A stretch of DNA of 6,577 nt, from the NCBI GenBank assembly GCA_900544525.1, contig UQVN01000193.1, positions 1 to 6,577 of the forward strand, in the 5' to 3' direction. Of this stretch, positions 1 to 5,190 are shown piece by piece (position 1 is the stretch's first letter; each line of letters starts with the position of its first letter). A model generated the notes under the pieces. The model did not search any database, was not told where the DNA came from, and was given only the letters and a program-made list of their open reading frames with translations. Origin of the DNA: an uncultured Eubacteriales bacterium (lineage in GTDB: Bacteria > Bacillota > Clostridia > Lachnospirales > Lachnospiraceae). Position numbers and translations under genes: made by a program.

Positions 1-59
1 AATAGGGTATAAGAATTTCGTTTTTTTATAAAAATAGGCTCACTTTTTATAGAAAATTA

Positions 60-68
60 TGATATAAT
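60..68 (+). promoter_or_regulatory. Extended -10 promoter of the DUF815 ATPase gene
   Basis: A perfect TATAAT lies at 63-68 and is preceded by TG at 60-61, giving an extended -10. No good -35 is visible at the usual distance (39-45 reads about TCACTT). A second TATAAT at 76-81 also lacks a -35. Initiation near 75 would give a leader of about 50 nt that ends in the GGGAG ribosome-binding site at 113-118. The T-run at 20-27 could be the tail of a terminator for a gene left of the window, but its stem cannot be judged. Confidence 0.6.
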
Positions 69-124
69 ACAAAAATATAATATTAAAATTGCAAAAAAGA
101 TTCGATAGGAAAGGGAGTTAGAGA

Positions 125-1432
125 ATGTTTCGAGAAATATCAAAGTTAGTAATCTATCGAGAGTTTGAAGAGGATAGTATTTTATTGAATTTAGCAAGTA
201 TTTTCGAAGATTATGAGAAGAAAGCTGTTTCCAATGAAAATTTAATTACAAGAATCTATGAGGAAATTCATAAGTTGCTAGATATTGCGACTCAGTATGG
301 ATTTGATAAAAATCTATGGCATAATTATTTAACCTTTTTGCTTATAACAAATGAAAATCCATTTAGTATCACTTGTGAAAAAGTAGGTGCTAGTATTGGA
401 AAAACGGTGAATCATTTTGCAAAAGGAGATTTTAAGATTTTTAAAAAACTATTTGATTTTTCCTTTGAACAAATCGAAAAAGACTTGGAAATTGATTGTT
501 TTACAACCATTTGTCACTATGAGGCTGTTGGAAAAAAAGAGCGAATGTATAATAAAAATGTAAGTGAAAAAGTACAAGCGTTAAGTGAAAAAATAGAACA
601 AGCCAAAGATGAAAACGATATTTTTGAACTTGTAACCGAGTTCTATCGTGCCTATGGTGTTGGAATGTTTGGGCTCAATAAAGCATTCCGCATTGTGAGC
701 GGGGAAAAAGGTGCTATTTTCCAACCAATTAATAATACAGAACAAGTTTTGTTAGATGATTTAATTGGATATGAAATTCAAAAAAAGAAGTTAGTAGATA
801 ATACGAAAGCTTTTGTGGAAGGAAGAGAGGCAAATAATTGTCTGCTTTTTGGAGATGCTGGAACAGGAAAATCTACAAGTATTAAGGCGATTATTAATGA
901 ATATTACGATCAAGGACTTCGCATGATTGAAATTTATAAACATCAATTTAGAGATTTATCCAGTGTCATTGCACAGATTAAAAATCGAAATTATCGTTTT
1001 ATTATTTATATGGATGATTTATCTTTTGAAGAGTTTGAAATCGAATATAAGTTTTTAAAAGCCGTTATCGAAGGTGGATTAGAGACAAAGCCAGACAATG
1101 TGTTGATTTATGCAACGTCTAATCGACGTCATTTAATTCGAGAAACATGGTCCGATCGCTCTGATATGTCAAAAGATGAATTGCATCGTTCTGATACCAT
1201 GCAGGAAAAATTATCATTAGTTTCCCGATTTGGTATTACGATTAATTATTCCAAACCAACGCAAAAAGAGTATTACGAAATTGTTGTAGAACTGGCTAAA
1301 AAATATCCAACGATTACTCTATCAGAAGAGGAACTTTGTGCAGAAGCCAATAAATGGGAATTGAGCCATGGAGGAATTTCAGGAAGAACAGCTCAACAGT
1401 TTATTAATTATCTGGCAGGAAAATCAGAATGA
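125..1432 (+). CDS. DUF815-family AAA+ ATP-binding protein (COG2607 type)
   Basis: Predicted cytoplasmic P-loop ATPase of 435 residues. Residues 1 to about 205 form a mostly helical N-terminal region that I cannot assign. The AAA+ core follows, with Walker A GDAGTGKST at 243-251 (K249), Walker B FIIYMDD with D297-D298, a sensor-1-like ATSN ending at N333 followed by RR, and an SRFG arginine-finger candidate at R368. The DDLSFEEFE, YATSNRRHLIRE and WSDR stretches are the signature of DUF815. The family is widespread but its substrate and cellular role are not established, so only ATP binding and hydrolysis can be predicted. The start has a GGGAG site 6-7 nt upstream and is the first ATG of the frame. 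The length looks full. The next gene begins 61 nt downstream on the same strand, past a weak hairpin, so the two may be partly co-transcribed. Confidence 0.9.
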   Translation: MFREISKLVIYREFEEDSILLNLASIFEDYEKKAVSNENLITRIYEEIHKLLDIATQYGFDKNLWHNYLTFLLITNENPFSITCEKVGASIGKTVNHFAKGDFKIFKKLFDFSFEQIEKDLEIDCFTTICHYEAVGKKERMYNKNVSEKVQALSEKIEQAKDENDIFELVTEFYRAYGVGMFGLNKAFRIVSGEKGAIFQPINNTEQVLLDDLIGYEIQKKKLVDNTKAFVEGREANNCLLFGDAGTGKSTSIKAIINEYYDQGLRMIEIYKHQFRDLSSVIAQIKNRNYRFIIYMDDLSFEEFEIEYKFLKAVIEGGLETKPDNVLIYATSNRRHLIRETWSDRSDMSKDELHRSDTMQEKLSLVSRFGITINYSKPTQKEYYEIVVELAKKYPTITLSEEELCAEANKWELSHGGISGRTAQQFINYLAGKSE

Positions 1433-1460
1433 AAATAGGTATAAAATCATAAAAAATGGG

Positions 1461-1490
1461 CCACACTTTATAAAAAAGGAGTGTGGTTTT
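1461..1490 (+). promoter_or_regulatory. Hairpin covering the edge of the spore-protein ribosome-binding site
   Basis: CCACACT at 1461-1467 is the exact reverse complement of AGTGTGG at 1480-1486. They form a 7-bp stem with a 12-nt loop, followed by TTTTGTT. The AAGGAG site of the next gene (about 1476-1481) lies in the loop and the first two paired bases of the 3' arm. The element could be a weak terminator for the ATPase gene, a structure limiting ribosome access, or both. The U-tract is short and interrupted, so efficient termination is doubtful. Confidence 0.45.
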
Positions 1491-1493
1491 GTT

Positions 1494-1799
1494 ATGTCAA
1501 AAAACAATACAAAAAAAGAATTAAAGATGATTCGAAATTCTATGTCTTTAGAACAACTTTCTAAGGATCAGAAGATGAAATATGAAATTGCAAAAGAATT
1601 AGGACTTTATGATAAAGTGATAGAACACGGTTGGAAGTCTTTATCAGCAAAAGAAACGGGAAGAATCGGTGGTATTATGACTCGGAAGAAGAAAGAAGAA
1701 GAGAGAGAAAAGAAACGAGGAGTTAGTGTAGAAGATATCGATACGGATATTGATGGAATCAACGATGTATTAAAACATGAAGATTCTCCAAAGTTATAA
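1494..1799 (+). CDS. Alpha/beta-type small acid-soluble spore protein, SspF-like
   Basis: Predicted DNA-binding spore protein of 101 residues. Alpha/beta SASPs coat forespore DNA, protect it from UV and heat, and are degraded at germination by the Gpr protease. Residues 28-47 (MKYEIAKELG, then LYDKVIEHGW) and 48-66 (KSLSAKETGRIGG, then IMTRKKK) follow the two conserved helices as in Bacillus SspF. KYE-IAKE at 29-35 resembles the Gpr cleavage site, with the cut expected after E31. Typical members have about 60-75 residues. This one adds an N-terminal extension (1-25) and a charged tail: basic/glutamate-rich at 64-75, acidic at 79-97. The start chosen is ATG 1494, which has AAGGAG 12 nt upstream. 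The frame stays open back to 1368, but that part overlaps the ATPase gene and has no support. Assignment rests on remembered family motifs. A forespore promoter (sigma F or G) is expected but not clearly visible. Confidence 0.75.
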   Translation: MSKNNTKKELKMIRNSMSLEQLSKDQKMKYEIAKELGLYDKVIEHGWKSLSAKETGRIGGIMTRKKKEEEREKKRGVSVEDIDTDIDGINDVLKHEDSPKL

Positions 1800-1823
1800 G
1801 AAAAGATCATAAGAAACGAATCC

Positions 1824-1852
1824 TTTTCAACTGTTTCCTTCTATGGTAAAAT
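1824..1852 (+). promoter_or_regulatory. Probable promoter of the thioesterase gene
   Basis: TAAAAT at 1847-1852 is preceded by TG at 1844-1845, forming an extended -10. A weak -35 (TTTTCA, 1824-1829) sits 17 bp upstream. Initiation near 1859 would give a leader of about 110 nt, long for a gene of this kind, which contains the inverted repeats listed separately. Confidence 0.5.
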
Positions 1853-1895
1853 ATGTATAAAAGTGTGCATTGCTAGAAGTAATGGAAAGGCTAAA

Positions 1896-1933
1896 ACCTT
1901 GAGCAAGGTATACTTTGTTTTTGAAAAACAAGG
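1896..1933 (+). repeat. Two adjacent inverted repeats in the thioesterase leader
   Basis: ACCTTG at 1896-1901 and CAAGGT at 1904-1909 are perfect 6-bp arms around a 2-nt centre. Immediately after, 1913-1922 can pair with 1924-1933 around G1923 (10 pairs including one G-T). CCTTG at 1897-1901 could also pair with CAAGG at 1929-1933, so the two folds can exclude each other. Both lie upstream of the ribosome-binding site at 1958-1963. Function is unknown: operator, leader structure or chance. Confidence 0.35.
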
Positions 1934-1970
1934 GATAACAATAAGAAGGAGTAGAATAGGAGAAAAGGAT

Positions 1971-2360
1971 ATGGCATTAGAAGTAGGAATGAAATGGCAA
2001 GAAACAGAAGAAGTAACAAAAGATAATACAGCAGCCGTTCTTGGAAGCGGTGGAATGAATGTCTATGCAACACCTGCTATGATTCTTTTAATGGAAAAAG
2101 CATCATGGACATTAGCAGGAAAAGAGTTAGAAGAAGGGTTAACAACTGTTGGAACATCAGTCAATGTAAAACATCTCTCTGCAAGTCCAATTGGAAGCAC
2201 CATTACTTGTAATACAGAATTAGTTGAAATCGATAGAAAACGATTGGTATTCCATGTAGAAGCATTTGATAATGTGGGAAAAATTGGAGAGGGAACTCAT
2301 GAGAGATTTATTGTAGAAAGTGAAAAATTTCTTGCAAAAACCGAAGCAAAATTAAAATAA
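1971..2360 (+). CDS. Hotdog-fold thioesterase of the fluoroacetyl-CoA thioesterase (FlK) type
   Basis: Predicted cytoplasmic acyl-CoA thioesterase of 129 residues, expected to work as a hotdog dimer. The best-known relative is Streptomyces cattleya FlK, which hydrolyses fluoroacetyl-CoA using Thr42, Glu50 and His76. Here T34 (in YATPAM), E42 (in LLMEKAS) and H68 (in VKHLSASPIG) have exactly the same spacing of 8 and 26 residues. The TVGTSV segment (59-64) and IGEGTHERF near the C terminus are also family-like. The natural substrate is not evident. Clearing a toxic or dead-end short acyl-CoA is the likely general role, and fluoroacetate resistance should not be assumed. Start: ATG 1971 with AGGAGA 7-8 nt upstream. 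The frame extends to an ATG at 1863, but the extra 36 codons have no ribosome-binding site and do not resemble the family. The gene is followed within 20 nt by a strong terminator and appears monocistronic. Confidence 0.85.
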   Translation: MALEVGMKWQETEEVTKDNTAAVLGSGGMNVYATPAMILLMEKASWTLAGKELEEGLTTVGTSVNVKHLSASPIGSTITCNTELVEIDRKRLVFHVEAFDNVGKIGEGTHERFIVESEKFLAKTEAKLK

Positions 2361-2373
2361 CAATAGAGCAATG

Positions 2374-2418
2374 AAAAGCCATTGAATTAGGAAATAGTCT
2401 AATTCAATGGCTTTTTTT
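2374..2418. terminator. Strong bidirectional terminator between convergent genes
   Basis: A perfect 13-bp stem (2378-2390 with 2399-2411) surrounds an 8-nt loop and is followed by seven T at 2412-2418. The AAAA at 2374-2377 extends the stem and supplies a shorter U-tract on the minus strand. It should stop the rightward thioesterase transcript efficiently and the leftward membrane-protein transcript less so. The last codons and TGA stop of the leftward gene lie inside the 3' arm. Confidence 0.92.
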
Positions 2419-2910
2419 GTTCTGTTCAATAACTGTTTTAATACAAGAGAAAATAGAAAAGAAAGCTAAAAGACAAGCAATTCCTATCAGGATCCATTGT
2501 TTTGTTGAGAGAGGACGCTGTTCTAAGAAAAACGTATCCGTTGTTAATGCGTTTAACTCTTTTGTAGAAAACTGGGTGATAGAAGATAGGTGTTTTTTTA
2601 GCTGTTTGATCTCTTCTGTATTGGACTCTATTCTTCCAGTGAGAGAAAGGGGAGTGGATAAAGAGGAGTCTTTACGAGGGTTTAATAAATAAAATTGTAG
2701 TCCTTCTTTTGAAAAAGAATAATAGTATTGCCCAACACATATTTGATTTTCATAAACATCGTATCCAGAATAGGTTAAGGGAGTTTTGATTGTAATTTCT
2801 TCTTGGTGATTTCTTTCAGCCCAAAAAAGAAAACAGGCGCTGGAAAAGACAATCAAATATAAAATGGGCAGACAAAATTTTTTATAACTGTTTTTTTTAT
2901 TTTTTATCAT
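2404..2910 (-). CDS. Unrecognised protein with two membrane segments
   Basis: 168 residues, family not recognised. A basic N terminus (KNKKNSYKK) precedes a hydrophobic segment at about 12-31. A second segment lies at about 139-157, followed by a short basic tail (KTVIEQNKKSH). By the positive-inside rule both ends should be cytoplasmic, with about 105 residues (32-138) outside. That loop contains a YSGYDVYENQICVGQYYYSF stretch that looks like beta strands and a helical region near 92-125. No catalytic motif is seen. Start: ATG at 2908-2910 with AAAAGGAA (plus-strand 2920-2927) about 9 nt upstream. The gene ends inside the terminator stem it shares with the thioesterase. The plus-strand frame opposite, 2417-2692, was rejected because it lacks a ribosome-binding site and the minus frame has a coherent membrane topology. 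Confidence 0.75.
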   Translation of the reverse strand: MIKNKKNSYKKFCLPILYLIVFSSACFLFWAERNHQEEITIKTPLTYSGYDVYENQICVGQYYYSFSKEGLQFYLLNPRKDSSLSTPLSLTGRIESNTEEIKQLKKHLSSITQFSTKELNALTTDTFFLEQRPLSTKQWILIGIACLLAFFSIFSCIKTVIEQNKKSH

Positions 2911-2927
2911 AGGGAATTGTTCCTTTT

Positions 2928-2942
2928 ATATCAAATCGATAT
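2928..2942. repeat. Short inverted repeat upstream of the two-segment membrane protein
   Basis: ATATC at 2928-2932 and GATAT at 2938-2942 flank a 5-nt spacer, just upstream (minus strand) of the ribosome-binding site of the 2404-2910 gene. It could be a small operator, but arms of five A/T-rich bases are easily found by chance here. No convincing promoter for that gene could be fixed. Confidence 0.2.
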
Positions 2943-3012
2943 CTTTGTTTTTTGTATAAGAATATAAGTTACTAAGAAAGTTATCGCATATTAAAAAGGG
3001 ACTGTCAATTCT

Positions 3013-3074
3013 TTTTTGAGACGGTTATGGATAGATTCGTTATAAAGTAGGGAAAGAAATAACCGTCTCAAAAA
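3013..3074. repeat. Perfect 16-bp inverted repeat without terminator polarity
   Basis: Positions 3013-3028 are the exact reverse complement of 3059-3074, separated by 30 nt. The arms contain GAGACGG and CCGTCTC. Each arm has its T-run on the 5' side and its A-run on the 3' side, so neither strand gives a stem followed by U residues as an intrinsic terminator would. It lies in the gap between two leftward genes, 40 nt past the stop of the FMN-binding protein. It may be a mobile-element remnant, an mRNA 3'-end stabilising stem or a protein-binding dyad. No target-site duplication is obvious. Confidence 0.75.
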
Positions 3075-3113
3075 TAGAGTGTGAGATAAAAATAGACAAT
3101 AAAAATGAGTAAA

Positions 3114-3488
3114 TTAGAGTAATTGTTTTAGAGAAGTAACTTTAATCTTTAATACACGAGATAAAAATGGAAATTTTTCTTTCATAAGAGTGTACTCTTC
3201 TCCAGATTCTACAAAAGAAGCGATTCCTTCGATTAAAAATCCTGTTCCTTGGTAATTATTAAATCCTAACACTTCTTTACTTCCTAATGTGACTTTTACG
3301 CGGTTGTTTTGTTTTACGTCATTTTCTGTACTATGCATACCCGCTGCTGGGATTAAAATCGTATCTTCCTTTTGAATTACAAGATAAGAGTTCCAAGTGT
3401 TTGTTACATGAGGTTCTCCTTCTCCCCAAGAGGTAATGGATACAACTCCTTCGTGTTTTAATACTTCATAAAATTTTTCTGTTAACAT
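3114..3488 (-). CDS. FMN-binding split-barrel protein (pyridoxamine 5'-phosphate oxidase-like)
   Basis: Predicted small cytoplasmic flavoprotein of 124 residues in the PNPOx-like split-barrel superfamily. It closely resembles the FMN-binding protein of Desulfovibrio vulgaris (about 122 residues) as I remember it: FYEVLKHEGVVSI (6-18), PHVTNTWNSYL (26-36), IPAAGMHSTE (46-55), VTLGSKEV (66-73) and GTGFLIEG (81-88) match in order. Those proteins are FMN-binding homodimers thought to carry electrons. The physiological partner is unknown, and a role in flavin-dependent reduction is inference. The C terminus (VTSLKQLL) also fits the family, so the gene looks complete. Start: ATG at 3486-3488 with AAGGAG (plus-strand 3496-3501) 7 nt upstream. 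It is divergent from an Rrf2 regulator and has a strong promoter overlapped at its start by a large dyad, which suggests repression by a DNA-binding protein. Confidence 0.88.
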   Translation of the reverse strand: MLTEKFYEVLKHEGVVSITSWGEGEPHVTNTWNSYLVIQKEDTILIPAAGMHSTENDVKQNNRVKVTLGSKEVLGFNNYQGTGFLIEGIASFVESGEEYTLMKEKFPFLSRVLKIKVTSLKQLL

Positions 3489-3512
3489 AAGATTTCTCCT
3501 TTTTTATTTTTT

Positions 3513-3553
3513 ATTAAAGACTTATTATATCGTCGATAAATATTGTCTTTAAT
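3513..3553. promoter_or_regulatory. 41-bp nested dyad, probable operator of the FMN-protein promoter
   Basis: Two inverted repeats share the same centre, T3533. The outer arms ATTAAAGAC (3513-3521) and GTCTTTAAT (3545-3553) are perfect over 9 bp. The inner arms TATCG (3528-3532) and CGATA (3534-3538) are perfect over 5 bp. With one more matched pair between them, 15 of 20 symmetric pairs match. On the minus strand the dyad starts just after the -10 box and spans the expected transcription start, a classic repressor position. The neighbouring Rrf2 protein is the obvious candidate ligand, by inference only. It could also act as a leader RNA hairpin. Confidence 0.6.
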
Positions 3554-3554
3554 T

Positions 3555-3583
3555 ATAATATAAGAGATTTTTCGATTTGTCAA
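3555..3583 (-). promoter_or_regulatory. Sigma-A-type promoter of the FMN-binding protein gene
   Basis: Reading the minus strand, a perfect TTGACA (plus positions 3578-3583) is followed after 17 bp by TATTAT (3555-3560), one mismatch from the -10 consensus. Initiation would fall near 3548, giving a leader of about 60 nt that includes the nested dyad and the AAGGAG site. This is the best promoter in the window. Confidence 0.8.
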
Positions 3584-3760
3584 CAAAAAAATCATAGAAG
3601 ATAGAAATAAAAAAGATAGAACACGAAAGGAAATTTAATTTCAAATAGGATCTTGAAGGAAGAAGAATAATAAGCTATGATTGATAAGATAAATTGATGG
3701 AAATAAAAGAAAGGAGCAACATTTCTATATTTGATTCAAGTATAGTGTGTAGTAGTAGTC

Positions 3761-4255
3761 ATGAAATTTTCAGTAGGTGTTGAGTATGCGTTACACTGTT
3801 TATTATATATGGTGGAAATGGAAGAAACAGTTGGAATAAAAGAGTTGGCGAAATTTCAAGGGATTTCTGAGACTTATTTATCAAAAGTATATGGAAAGTT
3901 ATCAAAAAATAAAATCGTAGCATCGGTACCAGGAGTAAAAGGTGGATATGTATTAGCAAAAAGAGCGGAAGAAATCACTTTTTTAGATGTTGTGGAGGCG
4001 ATTGAAGGAAAAGAACCTTTTTTTCAATGTGCCGAAATCAGACAAAATAATATTTTATTGGATCAAGATCATGTGCCAGAAGAATATAAGAAATGTCCTT
4101 GTCTGATCCATGTTGTTATGTTAGAAGCTGAAAACGAAATGAAGAAATATTTGCATAGTAAAAATTTAAAATGGCTTTATGAGGAAGTATATCATAAGAA
4201 ACTTCCGAAAGGGGAAAAGGAGAAAATGCTTCATTGGTTTCAAGAAAATCGATAA
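3761..4255 (+). CDS. Rrf2-family transcriptional regulator
   Basis: Predicted DNA-binding regulator of 164 residues. The N terminus MKFSVGVEYALHCLLYM is the standard Rrf2 opening. The winged helix-turn-helix follows: VGIKELAKFQGISETYLSKVYGKL in two halves (24-33, 34-47) and the wing GVKGGYVLA (58-66). The dimerisation helix and sensor loop come next. Cysteines C90, C112 and C114 lie in the region where IscR and NsrR bind an iron-sulfur cluster, but the C-x21-C-x-C spacing differs from the closely spaced trio of those proteins, so cluster binding is uncertain. The tail (about 120-164) is longer and lysine-rich. Start: ATG 3761 is fixed by homology and by an in-frame TAG at 3743, yet no Shine-Dalgarno precedes it; the nearest AAGGAG is at 3711-3716. 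It is divergent from the FMN-binding protein gene, and control of that gene and of itself is likely but unproven. Confidence 0.9.
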   Translation: MKFSVGVEYALHCLLYMVEMEETVGIKELAKFQGISETYLSKVYGKLSKNKIVASVPGVKGGYVLAKRAEEITFLDVVEAIEGKEPFFQCAEIRQNNILLDQDHVPEEYKKCPCLIHVVMLEAENEMKKYLHSKNLKWLYEEVYHKKLPKGEKEKMLHWFQENR

Positions 4256-4292
4256 AGGAAGGAACAATAGCATAAAAAAGAAAGAGTGGACA

Positions 4293-4320
4293 GAACAACG
4301 ATACTTTCGTATAATTGTTC
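4293..4320. repeat. Imperfect dyad in the methyltransferase promoter region
   Basis: Positions 4293-4304 and 4309-4320 form 12-nt arms around TTTC with 10 of 12 pairs matched; the outer arms are GAACAA and TTGTTC. No T-run follows, so it is not an intrinsic terminator for the Rrf2 gene. It covers the place where a -35 contact would fall for the extended -10 at 4329-4337, so it may be a regulator-binding site. Confidence 0.4.
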
Positions 4321-4328
4321 ATGATATA

Positions 4329-4337
4329 TGATAAAAT
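4329..4337 (+). promoter_or_regulatory. Extended -10 promoter of the methyltransferase-hslO pair
   Basis: TG at 4329-4330 plus TAAAAT at 4332-4337 gives a good extended -10. The -35 position (4309-4314) is not recognisable. Initiation near 4344 leaves a leader of about 18 nt with GAGGGA at 4349-4354 ahead of the methyltransferase start. Confidence 0.5.
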
Positions 4338-4361
4338 CTCAAGGAATCGAGGGATTATAAA

Positions 4362-5171
4362 ATGGAACAAATGGAAAGACCAGATAGTTATGAAGCCTTT
4401 GCCTATGTCTATGATAATTTTATGGATAACATTCCATATGAAGAATGGGCAGATTATTTAATCGGGCTTTTAAAAGAATATGGAGTTCAAGAAGGCATTG
4501 TAGCAGATTTAGGCTGTGGAACAGGAAATATGACAGAATTACTTTCCGATGCTGGATATGATATGATTGGAATCGATAATTCCATTGATATGCTAGAAAT
4601 TGCAAGAGAAAAATCAATGGACTCCGAAAAACAAATCTTATATTTATTACAGGATATGAGAGAGTTTGAACTTTATGGAACCGTTCATGCTATTGTAAGT
4701 ATTTGCGATAGTATGAATTATGTAACAGAAAAAGCAGATCTTGTAAAGGTATTTAAGCTTGCTAATAATTATTTAGAGCCAAGAGGGTATTTTATTTTTG
4801 ATATGAATACAGAATATAAGTATCGAACACAATTAGCCGATAAAACGATTGCAGAAGATCGAGAAGAGATGAGTTTTATTTGGGATAATTATTATGATGA
4901 AGATTCAAAAATAAATGAATATCGTCTTAGTATTTTTGTGCAAGAAGAGGATGACCTATACCGTAAGTATGAAGAGGTTCATTATCAAAAAGCCTATTCC
5001 TTAGAAGAAGTAAAAGAAGCCATTGAAGAAGCGGGAATGGAATTTGTGACTGCTTATGATGCTTTTACAAAAGAAGAGCCAAAGGAAACGAGCGAGAGAA
5101 TTTATATTGTTGCAAGGGAGAAATTCCAAGAAGGCAAACAATATGAATACTATGAAGAAGAAAAAGAGTAA
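4362..5171 (+). CDS. Class I SAM-dependent methyltransferase, YqeM-like
   Basis: Predicted cytoplasmic methyltransferase of 269 residues. Motif I is VADLGCGTGNM with D49 and the glycines 51, 53 and 55. Acidic D72 in GIDNSIDML should bind the SAM ribose, and D98 in LLQDMREFE the adenine region. ICDSMNYV follows as motif IV. The opening YEAFAYVYDNFMDNIPYEEW and the order of later blocks match Bacillus subtilis YqeM as I recall it; its substrate is not established. The C-terminal half (about 140-250) is the usual family-specific domain, ending in a glutamate-rich tail. Start: ATG 4362 with GAGGGA 7 nt upstream; ATG 4371 is an alternative nearer the conserved region. The gene ends 19 nt before hslO on the same strand, with no terminator between, so the two are probably one operon. 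Confidence 0.88.
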   Translation: MEQMERPDSYEAFAYVYDNFMDNIPYEEWADYLIGLLKEYGVQEGIVADLGCGTGNMTELLSDAGYDMIGIDNSIDMLEIAREKSMDSEKQILYLLQDMREFELYGTVHAIVSICDSMNYVTEKADLVKVFKLANNYLEPRGYFIFDMNTEYKYRTQLADKTIAEDREEMSFIWDNYYDEDSKINEYRLSIFVQEEDDLYRKYEEVHYQKAYSLEEVKEAIEEAGMEFVTAYDAFTKEEPKETSERIYIVAREKFQEGKQYEYYEEEKE

Positions 5172-5190
5172 GAAAGTGAGGAATCATTTT

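Noticed and set aside
1439..1470. Possible sigma-G promoter (GTATA at 1439-1443, CACTTTA at 1464-1470) before the spore protein
   Set aside because: The 20-nt spacing is longer than the usual 17-18 and the -10 is imperfect; too weak to annotate.
1368..1493. Upstream extension of the spore-protein frame overlapping the ATPase gene
   Set aside because: It overlaps a well-supported gene in another frame, has no ribosome-binding site, and the family-like sequence begins after ATG 1494.
1607..1810. Minus-strand frame opposite the spore protein, and similar shadows at 1891-2073, 3759-3959, 4116-4370, 4420-4617 and 5806-6003
   Set aside because: All lie antisense to well-supported genes, have biased hydrophobic or aromatic composition typical of antisense of AT-rich coding DNA, and lack ribosome-binding sites.
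1863..1970. Longer N terminus for the thioesterase
   Set aside because: No ribosome-binding site at 1863, the region contains structured repeats, and FlK-like proteins begin near residue 1 of the 1971 start.
2417..2692. Plus-strand open frame of 91 codons
   Set aside because: Lies opposite a coherent membrane-protein gene, starts within the terminator T-run and has no ribosome-binding site.
3013..3074. Calling the inverted repeat an intrinsic terminator
   Set aside because: On both strands the 3' arm ends in A residues and no U-tract follows the stem.
3697..3783. 28-codon plus-strand frame overlapping the Rrf2 start
   Set aside because: No ribosome-binding site before its ATG, and its composition gives no sign of coding; probably chance.
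5056..5190. Upstream extension of hslO into the methyltransferase gene
   Set aside because: Overlaps the methyltransferase out of frame; canonical Hsp33 begins at MSDYIIRGTAGDN with its own ribosome-binding site.
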